Below are positions 1 to 8,356 of a stretch of 64,000 nt of DNA, one piece after another. Numbering within the stretch: position 1 is the stretch's first letter; each line of letters starts with the position of its first letter. This DNA is from Streptomyces collinus (lineage in GTDB: Bacteria; Actinomycetota; Actinomycetes; Streptomycetales; Streptomycetaceae). The DNA lies in assembly GCF_031348265.1 (NCBI RefSeq), contig NZ_CP133771.1:3534001-3598000 (forward strand). The letters are read 5' to 3'. The notes beneath the pieces were generated by a model that did no database searches, was not told the DNA's origin, and saw only the letters and a list, made by a program, of their open reading frames with translations. Position numbers and translations under genes: made by a program.

Positions 1-2
1 TG

Positions 3-1661
3 GCGCAGAGTGACGTGCGCGGAGGCGGCACCCGACGCGAGTCGGGCGGCGGCCTGGCCCAGGACGAACGTCCGGGGACGGCGGCGTCCGCCGCGGGCGG
101 GGGCGCGGAGGGCGGAGGCGGCCAGGGCCGTCGGCGCGGGCGGCGGCGCGGCGGCGGACGCCGGATAGTGCGCTGGTTCGCGCTCGTGCTGTCCGTACTG
201 ATACTCGGGACGGCCGGCGCCGGATACCTCTACTACCGCCACCTCAACGGCAACATCGACAAGGGCAAACGCAACAGCGGCGAGTCCGACGTCGAGAAGA
301 CCGGGCCCAACGCGGCGGGCCAGACCCCCCTCAACATCCTGCTGATCGGTTCCGACAGCCGGAACTCCGCGGAGAACCTCAAGCTCGGCGGCAGCAGGGA
401 CAACGTCGGCAGCAAGCCCCTGGCGGACGTGCAGATGCTCCTGCATGTCTCGGCGGACCGCGAGAGCGCGTCCGTGGTGAGCATCCCGCGGGACACCCGG
501 GTGGACATCCCCAAGTGCGTCGACCCCGACACCGGGGAGACCTACCCGGCCAAGAACACGATCATCAACGAGACGCTCCAGCGCGGCGGCCCGGGCTGCA
601 CGCTGGCCACCTGGCAGAACCTGACCGGCGTGTACATCGACCACTGGATGATGGTCGACTTCGCCGGAGTGGTGGACATGGCGGACGCCGTCGGCGGTGT
701 CCCGGTCTGCGTCAACCAGAACGTGTGGGACCGGCCGCTGTCCGGCCAGCGCGGCGGCTCCGGGCTGAAGCTGAAGGCCGGCACGCACAAGGTGCAGGGC
801 AAGGAGGCGCTGCAGTGGCTGCGCACCCGTCACGCCTGGGGCAGTGACCCGCTGCGCGCCAAGGCGCAGCACATGTACATGAACGCGATGATCCGGACGC
901 TGAAGGAACAGAACGTCTTCACCGACACCGGCCGTCTGATGGGTCTGGCCGAGGCGGGCACGAAGGCGCTGACGGTGTCCGAGGAGATCGGCACGGTCAA
1001 GGAGCTGTACGACGTCGGCATGCAGCTGAAGTCGGTCCCGACCAACCGCATCACGATGACGACGATGCCGTGGATCGAGGACCCCCTGAACCGCAACCAC
1101 CTGGTGCCCAAGCCGGAGGACGCCGACAAGATGTGGGCGATGCTCCGCGACGACGTCTCCTTCGACAAGGCCGGAAAGGCACGCGCGGCCACGGCCCCGG
1201 GTCCGTCCCCGGCGTCGGTGAAGGCCACGGGTCCGGCCGCGGCGCCGGCCGCGGGGCTGTCGGTCACCGTCGTCAACGGGACGGCGAGCGACGAGCGGCC
1301 CGCCGTTCCGCAACGGGCCGCCGCGATCGTGGCGGCGCTGCAGCAGGAGGGCTTCACCCAGGCCGTCGCCGCGAGCCGGCAGGACCCGCACGCCCGGACC
1401 CAGGTGACGTACCCGAAGAGCACGGGCGAGCAGGGCCGCGCCAACGCGCTGTCGGTGGCGAAGGCGGTCGGCATCCCGAGCAGCCAGGTGCGGGCCACGG
1501 ACGACGTCACCACCACGCTGACGATCGGCAGCGACTGGCGGGAGGGCACGGCCTACCCCGAGCAGAAGGCGCCAAAGGCGGGCGACCTGCCCGACTCCGC
1601 GGACGCGCTGAGCGCGGACAAGCCGGAGTGCATGGACGTGTACAGGCCCTACCGGTGGTGA
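3..1661 (+). CDS. LytR-CpsA-Psr (LCP) family cell-wall polymer transferase with LytR_C domain, 5' end at window edge
   Basis: Membrane-anchored LCP enzyme, a family that transfers polyprenyl-phosphate-linked glycopolymers (teichoic-acid-like chains, capsule) to peptidoglycan outside the membrane. Counting from the GTG at 15, a basic Gly/Arg-rich cytoplasmic tail is followed by one membrane helix (about residues 53-74) and the LCP core (about 105-300). The core shows LLIGSDSR, VVSIPRDTR with its phosphate-binding Arg, and WLRTRHAWGSDPLRAKAQ. A LytR_C domain (about 415-510) begins at SVTVVNGT. The frame is open to the left edge, and bases 1-2 are 'tg', so an ATG or GTG one base outside the window (protein MAQSD...) is possible; the true start is undetermined. 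It is one of three LCP genes within 6.5 kb. Confidence 0.9.
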   Translation, partial: AQSDVRGGGTRRESGGGLAQDERPGTAASAAGGGAEGGGGQGRRRGRRRGGGRRIVRWFALVLSVLILGTAGAGYLYYRHLNGNIDKGKRNSGESDVEKTGPNAAGQTPLNILLIGSDSRNSAENLKLGGSRDNVGSKPLADVQMLLHVSADRESASVVSIPRDTRVDIPKCVDPDTGETYPAKNTIINETLQRGGPGCTLATWQNLTGVYIDHWMMVDFAGVVDMADAVGGVPVCVNQNVWDRPLSGQRGGSGLKLKAGTHKVQGKEALQWLRTRHAWGSDPLRAKAQHMYMNAMIRTLKEQNVFTDTGRLMGLAEAGTKALTVSEEIGTVKELYDVGMQLKSVPTNRITMTTMPWIEDPLNRNHLVPKPEDADKMWAMLRDDVSFDKAGKARAATAPGPSPASVKATGPAAAPAAGLSVTVVNGTASDERPAVPQRAAAIVAALQQEGFTQAVAASRQDPHARTQVTYPKSTGEQGRANALSVAKAVGIPSSQVRATDDVTTTLTIGSDWREGTAYPEQKAPKAGDLPDSADALSADKPECMDVYRPYRW

Positions 1662-1767
1662 ACACCTCCGCGGCATGAGAGAGCGGGGCCCGCTGTCCGG
1701 CCCGCGGCTTGAAGGGCTGGCTTCCGGTCGGGCGGGACGCTGCCGCGCAGGGTTCCGTCCGCGCACA

Positions 1768-1803
1768 CCGTGGGCCCCTCCCCGGACGGGGAGGGGCCCA
1801 CGG
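1768..1803. terminator. Bidirectional hairpin terminator
   Basis: Perfect 16-bp stem with a GGAC loop (CCGTGGGCCCCTCCCC pairing with its complement), between the convergent stop codons at 1661 and 1815. There is no clear T-run, as is usual for Streptomyces terminators. Confidence 0.75.
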
Positions 1804-1814
1804 CCGCGTCGGGT

Positions 1815-2852
1815 TCAGCTCGCGGCGGCGTCGGCGCGCACCGCGGGGCGCCGGGAGGCGATGACCTTCTTCGCCAGCGTCCGCGGGCTGGTCAGGAAGC
1901 CCCAGCCCCACGACATGTGCATCGTGGCCAGCGCCACGGGGATCTGCAGCCGTGCCTTGAGCGGCAGGCCCTTGCCCGCCGGGACCGAGCCGAGCAGGAT
2001 CGCCGCGAGGTAGCCGCCGGGCACCACGAAGCCCCACGGCGTCAGCAGGGCGCCCACCAGGAGCCCGGCCCCGATCGCGCACACGGCGGTCGGCGGGGCG
2101 AGGTAGCGCAGGTTGATCGAGCCCTCGTGGAAGCGGGCCACCACGTGCCGCCAGCGGCCGTAGTCCTTGTACTGCTTGGCGAGCGCCTTCACGCTCGGCC
2201 GGGGCCGGTACGACACCTTCAGCTCGGGCGAGAACCAGACCAGGCCGCCGGCCTCACGGATGCGGAAGTTCAGCTCCCAGTCCTGGGCGCGGATGAACTC
2301 CACGTTGTATCCGCCCTGCTGCTCCAGCGCCTCGCGCCGGAACACACCCAGGTAGACGGTCTCGGCCGGGCCCGCCTGGCCGCCGGTGTGGAAGGCGGCG
2401 TTGCCGACCCCGATCTTCGAGGTCATCGCGGCGGCGACGGCGTGCTCCCAGTCGTTCTCGCCCTCGGCGTGCATGATGCCGCCGACGTTCTGCGCGCCGG
2501 TCTCCTCCAGGAGCCGTACGGCGGTCGCGATGTAGTTCGGCGAGAGCATGCCGTGCCCGTCGACGCGGACGACGATCGGATGCCGGGAGGCGTTGATCGC
2601 CGCGTTCAGCGCAGCGGGCGTACGGCCGGTGGGGTTGGGGACGGTGTGGATACGCGTGTCTTCGGCCACGAGCTCGGCGGCGATCTCGTCCGTGCGGTCC
2701 GTTGACGGACCGAGGGCGATCACCACCTCCATCTCGCCGGCGTACTCCTGCGCGAGGATCGCTTGGACTGCTCCCCGCAGATGCCGCTCCTCGTTGAGGA
2801 CGGGCATGATCACAGAAACGGCGGGGTGCCGCTCGTCGGGATTGGCGTTCAT
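1815..2852 (-). CDS. Family 2 glycosyltransferase with C-terminal membrane segments
   Basis: 345 aa GT-A fold glycosyltransferase. The N-terminus shows VSVIMPVLNEERHL typical of GT2 nucleotide-sugar binding, and VRVDGHG is at the position of the DXD-like motif. The catalytic part ends near residue 245, followed by hydrophobic helices (about 252-295, AVCAIGAGLLVGALL and beyond) and a basic tail, so it acts at the inner membrane face, probably on a lipid-linked acceptor. The ATG start is 126 bp from the divergent LCP gene. Its place between LCP genes suggests it helps build the glycopolymer that they attach. Sugar and acceptor cannot be read from the sequence. Confidence 0.85.
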   Translation of the reverse strand: MNANPDERHPAVSVIMPVLNEERHLRGAVQAILAQEYAGEMEVVIALGPSTDRTDEIAAELVAEDTRIHTVPNPTGRTPAALNAAINASRHPIVVRVDGHGMLSPNYIATAVRLLEETGAQNVGGIMHAEGENDWEHAVAAAMTSKIGVGNAAFHTGGQAGPAETVYLGVFRREALEQQGGYNVEFIRAQDWELNFRIREAGGLVWFSPELKVSYRPRPSVKALAKQYKDYGRWRHVVARFHEGSINLRYLAPPTAVCAIGAGLLVGALLTPWGFVVPGGYLAAILLGSVPAGKGLPLKARLQIPVALATMHMSWGWGFLTSPRTLAKKVIASRRPAVRADAAAS

Positions 2853-2978
2853 AGGGGGCTCACGTTACCGCGAACGGGGGACACCGGCCCGCGCCGCCGG
2901 GGCGGTGGCGCGGGCCGCAGATCGTATCGGCCTACGGTTTTACGGATCCCACGTACGGCCGTCGTCCGGAGGTGCCCC

Positions 2979-4460
2979 ATGCCCACGCCGCCGCGGTCCC
3001 CCCGGTCCACCGGCGCTCCCCGCCGCCGCCCCCAGCCCCCCGCCCCCCGCCGCGCTCCGCGCAAGTCCGCACCACCGGCGCGGCGGCCGCGCTGGGGCAT
3101 GCGGGCGGTCACCACGCTGTCCGTGGTGGTCCTCGCCTCCGCCGGCATCGGGCACGCGGTGATGACCAGCCTGGACGCGGACATCACCCGGGTCGACCCC
3201 TTCAAGGACATGAAGAACCGCCCGCAGGCGGGACACGGCATGAACATCCTGCTGGTCGGCACCGACGGCCGCGAGAAGATCAGCAAGGAGGAGCGCCACA
3301 AGTACCGGCTGGGGGGCGCCCCCTGCCACTGCACCGACACGATGATGATCGTGCACATCTCCGAGGACCGGGAGCGGGCGAGCGTGGTGAGCCTGCCGCG
3401 CGACTCGTACGCGGTGACGCCGACGCACGTCGACCAGGTGTCGGGCAAGCGGCACAACGGGCACCCCGTCAAGCTGAACGCCGCGTACGCCGAGGGCGGG
3501 CCGCAGCTGACCGTGCGCACGGTCGAGAGCATGACGAAGGTGAAGATCGACCACTACCTGGAGGTCGACTTCACCAGCTTCATGAAGACGGTGGACGTGG
3601 TCGGGGGCGTGCCGATCTGCACCACCGCCCCCCTGAAGGACAGCTACACCGGCCTGAACCTGCCGGCCGGGCGGCACACGCTCGCCGGCGGGCAGGCGCT
3701 CCAGTTCGTCCGCGCCCGCCACGTCGACGGGGCGTCCGATCTCGGCCGCATGAAGCGGCAGCAGCGCTTCATGGCGGCTCTCGTGGAACGGCTCACCTCG
3801 TCCGGGATCCTCCTCAACCCGATGAAGTTCCGGGACGTGACACGGGCGGTGCTCGGCTCGGTCCGGGCCGACAAAGGCTTCGGCACGGACGAGATGCTGG
3901 ACCTGGGCCGCGCCATGCGGAACTTCTCCCCCTCCTCCTCCGAGTTCACGACCGTCCCGATCGGGCGGATGGGGTTCGCCGTGAAGGGCGTCGGCTCCAC
4001 GCTGAAGTGGGACGCCGAGAAGTCCGAGCAGCTCTTCCACGCCCTGCGCCAGGACCAGCCGCTGTCGGTGCACCGGTCGCGCGGTGCGGCCCTGATCGTC
4101 CCGGTCGCCCCGCAGCAGATCCGCGTCCAGGTGGAGAACGGCACCCGCACGGCCGGCCTGGGCCGCCGGGTGGACGCGGCCCTGACCTCGACCGGCTTCC
4201 GCACGACCAAGGCCCCGGTGACCTCCGCCGCCCGTGACGTCAGGCGGACGATCGTCGCCCACGACCCGCGCTGGGACCGCTCCGCCAAGTCCCTCGCTGC
4301 GGCTCTGCCGGGCAGTGAGCTCCGGGCCGTCAAGGGCCTCGGCCCGACCCTGAAGGTGATCGCCGGAGCGGACTTCGAACGCGTGCGGAAGGTGCGGGCC
4401 GAGGACCCGGGGCAGGGTGAGGTCGGGGTGGTGCGGGGCGACGAGGTGGCGTGCTCGTAG
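2979..4460 (+). CDS. LCP family cell-wall polymer transferase with LytR_C domain
   Basis: 493 aa from the ATG at 2979, chosen because GGAGGTG lies just upstream and the protein then begins with a Pro/Arg-rich cytoplasmic tail. One membrane helix (about 43-62) is followed by the LCP core with ILLVGTDGRE, VVSLPRDSY and FVRARHVDGASDLGRMKRQQ, and a LytR_C domain near the end (IRVQVENGTR onward). The two conserved Arg-rich pyrophosphate-binding segments are intact. It is convergent with the thioesterase, with only 7 bp between the stops. The family role is extracytoplasmic transfer of lipid-linked polymers to peptidoglycan; the polymer here is unknown. Confidence 0.9.
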   Translation: MPTPPRSPRSTGAPRRRPQPPAPRRAPRKSAPPARRPRWGMRAVTTLSVVVLASAGIGHAVMTSLDADITRVDPFKDMKNRPQAGHGMNILLVGTDGREKISKEERHKYRLGGAPCHCTDTMMIVHISEDRERASVVSLPRDSYAVTPTHVDQVSGKRHNGHPVKLNAAYAEGGPQLTVRTVESMTKVKIDHYLEVDFTSFMKTVDVVGGVPICTTAPLKDSYTGLNLPAGRHTLAGGQALQFVRARHVDGASDLGRMKRQQRFMAALVERLTSSGILLNPMKFRDVTRAVLGSVRADKGFGTDEMLDLGRAMRNFSPSSSEFTTVPIGRMGFAVKGVGSTLKWDAEKSEQLFHALRQDQPLSVHRSRGAALIVPVAPQQIRVQVENGTRTAGLGRRVDAALTSTGFRTTKAPVTSAARDVRRTIVAHDPRWDRSAKSLAAALPGSELRAVKGLGPTLKVIAGADFERVRKVRAEDPGQGEVGVVRGDEVACS

Positions 4461-4467
4461 GCGCGCG

Positions 4468-5025
4468 TCAGTCCTCGAAGCCCTCGGCCGCACGCTTCTC
4501 CCGCAGGTCCATGATCGCCCGGCGGCGGGCCAGGCGGTGGGTGCGGCGGATCTGGGCCTCCTGGTAGCGGCGCTTGTCACGCTCGGTCTCCGGGAGGACC
4601 TGCGGCACCCGGCGGGGCTTGCCGTCGGCGTCGACCGCGGCGAAGACGAGGTACGCGGAGCCGACCTGCGTGGCGGGGGCGGACTCGTTCCAGCGTTCGG
4701 CCAGGACCCGGACGCCGACCTCCATGGACGTACGGCCGGTCCAGTTCACCTGCGCCTTGACGTGCACCAGGTCACCGACGCGGACCGGCTCCAGGAACGC
4801 CATCTCGTCCATGGACGCGGTGACCGCCGGCCCGCCGGAGTGCCGTCCGGCCACGGCACCCGCCGCGTCGTCGACCAGCTTCATGATCACCCCGCCGTGC
4901 ACGGTCCCCAGAAGGTTCGTGTCGTTGTGGGTCATGATGTGGCTGAGGGTGGTGCGGGACGCCGAAGTCGGCTTGCCCGGGATATCCGGACTGCCGGAAT
5001 CCGCAGCTGGGGCCTGGTCTGTCAT
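4468..5025 (-). CDS. Acyl-CoA thioesterase (hotdog fold, YciA-like)
   Basis: 185 aa cytosolic hydrolase predicted to cleave acyl-CoA thioesters. The hotdog core shows NLLGTVHGGVIMKLVDDAAG (helix with the catalytic Asp region) followed by strand segments VHVKAQVNWTGRTSMEVGV. The ATG at 5025 is preceded by AAGGTGGGGG, a better start than the upstream in-frame ATG. A charged C-terminal extension (about 150-185) follows the domain. It is divergent from the third LCP gene across about 120 bp. Substrate chain length is not predictable. Confidence 0.85.
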   Translation of the reverse strand: MTDQAPAADSGSPDIPGKPTSASRTTLSHIMTHNDTNLLGTVHGGVIMKLVDDAAGAVAGRHSGGPAVTASMDEMAFLEPVRVGDLVHVKAQVNWTGRTSMEVGVRVLAERWNESAPATQVGSAYLVFAAVDADGKPRRVPQVLPETERDKRRYQEAQIRRTHRLARRRAIMDLREKRAAEGFED

Positions 5026-5144
5026 GGCCCCCACCTTATGCCGAGGCGGTATGAGGGGGATTTGTGTCAGCTTCGCCACAGCCGTGCTCTGATTTTCCGA
5101 CGACTCTTGTATGGGCCACTACGGAGCCCTGCACACTGGGGCGC

Positions 5145-6443
5145 ATGAATGACTGGCCCGAGGGATTTTCCGGCGACAACCGCGGCAGCCGATACGGACG
5201 CGGCAGCTCGAGCGCGCAGCCCGAGAGCGCCCGTGTCATGCGGCAGGTCCGCCGCGGTCCGGCGGCATCTCCCGGGCAGGCGGGATACGGCGGCGCCCCG
5301 GCGTACGGCGGCGGAGTGCCCCCGCAGCCGTCCTACGTCGACGGCGGCGGCCACGGCGGCGACGGTTACGACAGCGGCTACAACACCGGCCAGGTCTACG
5401 GCTCCCCCGGCGGCAGAGGCCCCGGCGGTCCGGGTGACGGCCTGTACGAGCCGCGCCCCGCGCCGAACTGGCGCCGCCGCATCAAGGTGACGGCCATCAC
5501 ACTGGTGACGCTGCTGGTCGTGACGAGCGTCGGCACGTACTTCTGGGCCGACTCCAAGCTCAACCGCGACGTCGACCTGTCGAAGGTCATCGACCGGCCG
5601 GAAGCGGGCGAGGGCACGAACTACCTGATCGTCGGCTCCGACAGCCGCAAGGGCATGTCGGCCGAGGAGAAGAAGAAGCTGCACACCGGGTCCGCCGAGG
5701 GCAAGCGCACGGACTCGATGATGATCCTGCACACCGGCGGCGGCGCCCCGACCCTGATCTCGCTCCCGCGCGACTCGAACGTCACGATCCCGTCGTTCAA
5801 GGGCTCCGACTCCGGCAAGCTCTACCCGGCCACCGGCCGCCAGACGAAGCTGAACGCGGCCTACGCCGAGGACGGCCCGGAGCTGCTGGTCCGCACCGTG
5901 GAGGCCAACACGGGCCTGCACATCGACCACTACGTGGAGATCGGCTTCGCCGGCTTCGCGAACATCGTGGACGCGGTCGGCGGTGTCGAGATGAACATCC
6001 CGCAGGACATCAAGGACACCAAGTCCGGCGCGGACCTGAAGAAGGGCACGCAGACCCTCGACGGCGAGCAGGCCCTCGCCTTCGTCCGCACCCGCTACGC
6101 CCTCAGGGGCTCCGACCTGGACCGCACGAAGAACCAGCAGAAGTTCCTGTCGGCGCTGGCCAACCAGGTCGCCACTCCGGGCACGGTCCTCAACCCGTTC
6201 AAGCTGTACCCGACCATGAGCGCCGGCCTGGACACCCTCGTGGTCGACAAGGACATGAGCCTGTTCGACCTGGCGTCCATGTTCTGGGCGATGAAGGGCG
6301 TCAGCGGCGGCGAGGGCAAGTCGATGAACATGCCGATCGCGGGCAACAGCCCCAACGGCAACCTCCAGTGGAACACCGCGAAGGTGAAGACCCTGGTGAA
6401 CGAGCTGAAGAACGACGACCCGGTCACCGTCTCGGGCAACTGA
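5145..6443 (+). CDS. LCP family cell-wall polymer transferase without LytR_C domain
   Basis: 432 aa. The ATG at 5145 (MNDWPEGF) begins a Gly/Tyr/Pro-rich cytoplasmic region of about 110 residues (GYGGAPAYGGG, GYDSGYNTG). A membrane helix (about 114-134) and the LCP core follow: YLIVGSDSRKG, LISLPRDSN, FVRTRYALRGSDLDRTKNQQ. Unlike the other two LCP proteins in this window it stops after the catalytic core, so the trio differ in both tail and C-terminal architecture and may attach different polymers or act redundantly. A strong hairpin terminator follows at 6458. Confidence 0.9.
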   Translation: MNDWPEGFSGDNRGSRYGRGSSSAQPESARVMRQVRRGPAASPGQAGYGGAPAYGGGVPPQPSYVDGGGHGGDGYDSGYNTGQVYGSPGGRGPGGPGDGLYEPRPAPNWRRRIKVTAITLVTLLVVTSVGTYFWADSKLNRDVDLSKVIDRPEAGEGTNYLIVGSDSRKGMSAEEKKKLHTGSAEGKRTDSMMILHTGGGAPTLISLPRDSNVTIPSFKGSDSGKLYPATGRQTKLNAAYAEDGPELLVRTVEANTGLHIDHYVEIGFAGFANIVDAVGGVEMNIPQDIKDTKSGADLKKGTQTLDGEQALAFVRTRYALRGSDLDRTKNQQKFLSALANQVATPGTVLNPFKLYPTMSAGLDTLVVDKDMSLFDLASMFWAMKGVSGGEGKSMNMPIAGNSPNGNLQWNTAKVKTLVNELKNDDPVTVSGN

Positions 6444-6457
6444 GCGGGCAGGGCAGC

Positions 6458-6491
6458 ACGAAGGGGGCACCCGGGCGGGTGCCCCCTTCGT
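6458..6491. terminator. Bidirectional hairpin terminator
   Basis: Perfect 15-bp stem (ACGAAGGGGGCACCC and its complement) with a GGGC loop, between the convergent LCP and copper-protein genes. Confidence 0.75.
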
Positions 6492-6504
6492 CGTGAGGCG
6501 GTGC

Positions 6505-6870
6505 TCACATCGAGGCGGCCGACATCGAGCGGCACATCTCGGCACAGCGGCGGCATGCCTCGGCACAGCGCATCATCTGCGCGTCCTCCGGCATGGACAT
6601 ACACGCCTCGGCGCACATGTCACAGGCGCGGGCGCACATCGCGCATATCTCGGCCATGAGGGGCGATCGGCGCATCATCATGTCGGCGCACATGCGCGTC
6701 ATCTCGGCACAGTCCATGACCGTGCGCATGATCTGCATCTGGGCCGGACCGCCCATCTGCAGACAGGAGCTCATGGTCTCCTCGCACACGCTGTGGCAGG
6801 CCATGCACGCCTGGACGCAGTCCTGCATCTCCTTGCTCAGCGGGGTGGCGGTGGCGGGTTGCTGGGTCAT
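6505..6870 (-). CDS. Cys-rich four-helix-bundle copper-binding protein (Csp/DUF326-like)
   Basis: 121 aa with about 16 Cys spaced as C-x(2-3)-C pairs along predicted helices (DCVQACMACHSVC, EICAMCARACDMCAEAC, RCAEACRRCAEMC), plus many Met residues. This is the pattern of Csp copper-storage proteins, in which Cys side chains line the core of a four-helix bundle and bind many Cu(I) ions. No signal peptide is present, suggesting a cytosolic (Csp3-like) store. The ATG at 6870 has GGGAGG upstream. It is divergent from the PLD gene; no copper-sensor gene is adjacent, so copper control is inferred from the family only. Confidence 0.85.
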   Translation of the reverse strand: MTQQPATATPLSKEMQDCVQACMACHSVCEETMSSCLQMGGPAQMQIMRTVMDCAEMTRMCADMMMRRSPLMAEICAMCARACDMCAEACMSMPEDAQMMRCAEACRRCAEMCRSMSAASM

Positions 6871-7111
6871 GACGTCCTCCCAGGGGCGGCGGGAGCCGCG
6901 GATCGGCGCCCGCTCCTCTCGTCCTACGCCTCCGGCCCCATGAGCACCACAGGGCGGAGCCGCCCGAGTGTGATCCGCTCCGTCTGTGAGGCACGACTCA
7001 GCGGGCCCTGCGTGAAAGCTCCGGCAGCGGCAAAAAGGGGTTGCAGACGCGCCGGGGCCCGGCGCGGTCGGGGCGGGGGAGCCGGAAACCGTGCAGGGGG
7101 GAGACCCACAC

Positions 7112-8317
7112 ATGACACAGCAGATGTACGACGAACCGCGGACTTCGGGTCCGAGAGATCCGGAGGAGCAGAAGCAGCGGCTGCGCAGACGGCTGGAGCG
7201 GCTGATCGGCGTCGCCGCGACCGAGGGCAACGAGCTCGTGCCGCTGCGGAACGGGGACGAGATCTTCCCCGCGATGCTGGCCGCCATCCGGGCCGCCGAG
7301 CACACCGTCGACATGATGACGTTCGTGTACTGGCGCGGCGAGGTCGCCCACGAGTTCGCCGCCGCCCTGGCCGAGCGGGCCCGCGCGGGCGTCCGGGTGC
7401 GGCTGCTGCTGGACGGCTTCGGGGCCAAGGAGATAGAGCGGGACCTGCTGGACGCCATGGACGAGGCCGGCGTCCAGGTCGCCTGGTTCCGCAGACCCAC
7501 GCGCCTGTCGCCGATGCGGCAGAACCACCGCTGCCACCGCAAGGTGCTGGTCACCGACGAGCACACGGCCTTCACCGGGGGCGTCGGCATCGCGCAGGAG
7601 TGGTGCGGCTCCGCCCGGAACCCCGACGAATGGCGCGACACCCATGTACAGGTCCGCGGCCCCGCCGTGGACGGCATCGCCGCGGCCTTCGCGCAGAACT
7701 GGGCCGAGTGCCACGACGACCTCTACGACGACCACGACCGCTTCACCGCACAGGCGCAGCCGGGGCGGGCCACGGTCCAGGTCGTGCGGGGGTCGGCCTC
7801 GTTCGGCTGGCAGGACATGCAGACGGTCCTGCGGGTCCTGATCACCTCGGCGCAGGAGCGCCTGCGGCTGGCCACCGCCTACTTCGCGCCCGACGCCTAC
7901 TTCATCGACCTGCTGGCCGCAGCGGCCCGCCGCGGGGTCCGGGTCGAGATCCTGCTGCCCGGCCCGCACACCGACCAGCGGGCGTGCCTGCTGGCCGGGC
8001 GGCAGCACTACCAGACGCTGGCGGACGCCGGTGTGGAGGTGCGGGAGTACCAGCCGACGATGCTCCACACGAAGATCATGACCGTGGACGGGGTCTGCTC
8101 CCTCATCGGCTCCACCAACTTCAACCGCCGTTCCATGGAGCACGACGAGGAGGTCGTCCTGGCCGTCCTGGACGAGGACTTCACGGCGGAGCTCGACGCC
8201 GACTTCGAGGCCGACCGGCAGCGGAGCGAGCCGATCGACCCCCACCGGTGGAAGCGGCGGCCCCTGCCCATGCGCCTCGCGGAGGCCGCGGTGACCCCGA
8301 TCCGGCGCTTCCTGTGA
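7112..8317 (+). CDS. Phospholipase D/cardiolipin synthase-like protein
   Basis: 401 aa with two HKD motifs: HRCHRKVLVTDEHTAFTGG (about residues 142-160) and MLHTKIMTVDG with GSTNFNRRS (about 320-345). This is the paired active site of the PLD superfamily used for transesterification between phospholipid headgroups. It lacks the N-terminal membrane helices of classical Cls and so resembles ClsB-type enzymes, which bind the membrane peripherally. The ATG at 7112 is preceded by GGGGGGAG. Cardiolipin synthesis is the most likely role; another phosphatidyltransferase or hydrolase activity cannot be excluded. Confidence 0.85.
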   Translation: MTQQMYDEPRTSGPRDPEEQKQRLRRRLERLIGVAATEGNELVPLRNGDEIFPAMLAAIRAAEHTVDMMTFVYWRGEVAHEFAAALAERARAGVRVRLLLDGFGAKEIERDLLDAMDEAGVQVAWFRRPTRLSPMRQNHRCHRKVLVTDEHTAFTGGVGIAQEWCGSARNPDEWRDTHVQVRGPAVDGIAAAFAQNWAECHDDLYDDHDRFTAQAQPGRATVQVVRGSASFGWQDMQTVLRVLITSAQERLRLATAYFAPDAYFIDLLAAAARRGVRVEILLPGPHTDQRACLLAGRQHYQTLADAGVEVREYQPTMLHTKIMTVDGVCSLIGSTNFNRRSMEHDEEVVLAVLDEDFTAELDADFEADRQRSEPIDPHRWKRRPLPMRLAEAAVTPIRRFL

Positions 8318-8322
8318 GAACG

Positions 8323-8348
8323 CCGGGGGCCGGACGTCCGGCCCCCGG
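8323..8348. terminator. Palindromic terminator
   Basis: 26-bp perfect palindrome built from CCGGGGGCCGGAC, between the convergent PLD and acyl-CoA dehydrogenase genes. Confidence 0.65.
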
Positions 8349-8356
8349 AGACGGGG

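Noticed and set aside
2940..4580. Long antisense open frame (over 500 codons) opposite the second LCP gene; similar ones at 5067-6566, 6998-8245, 19505-21214 and 47617-48966
   Set aside because: Composition is His/Arg/Gly/Asp-heavy with no motifs; these are mirror frames produced by high GC3 of the real genes.
5621..5818. Short minus-strand frames inside LCP genes
   Set aside because: Overlap a strongly supported gene and lack start signals.
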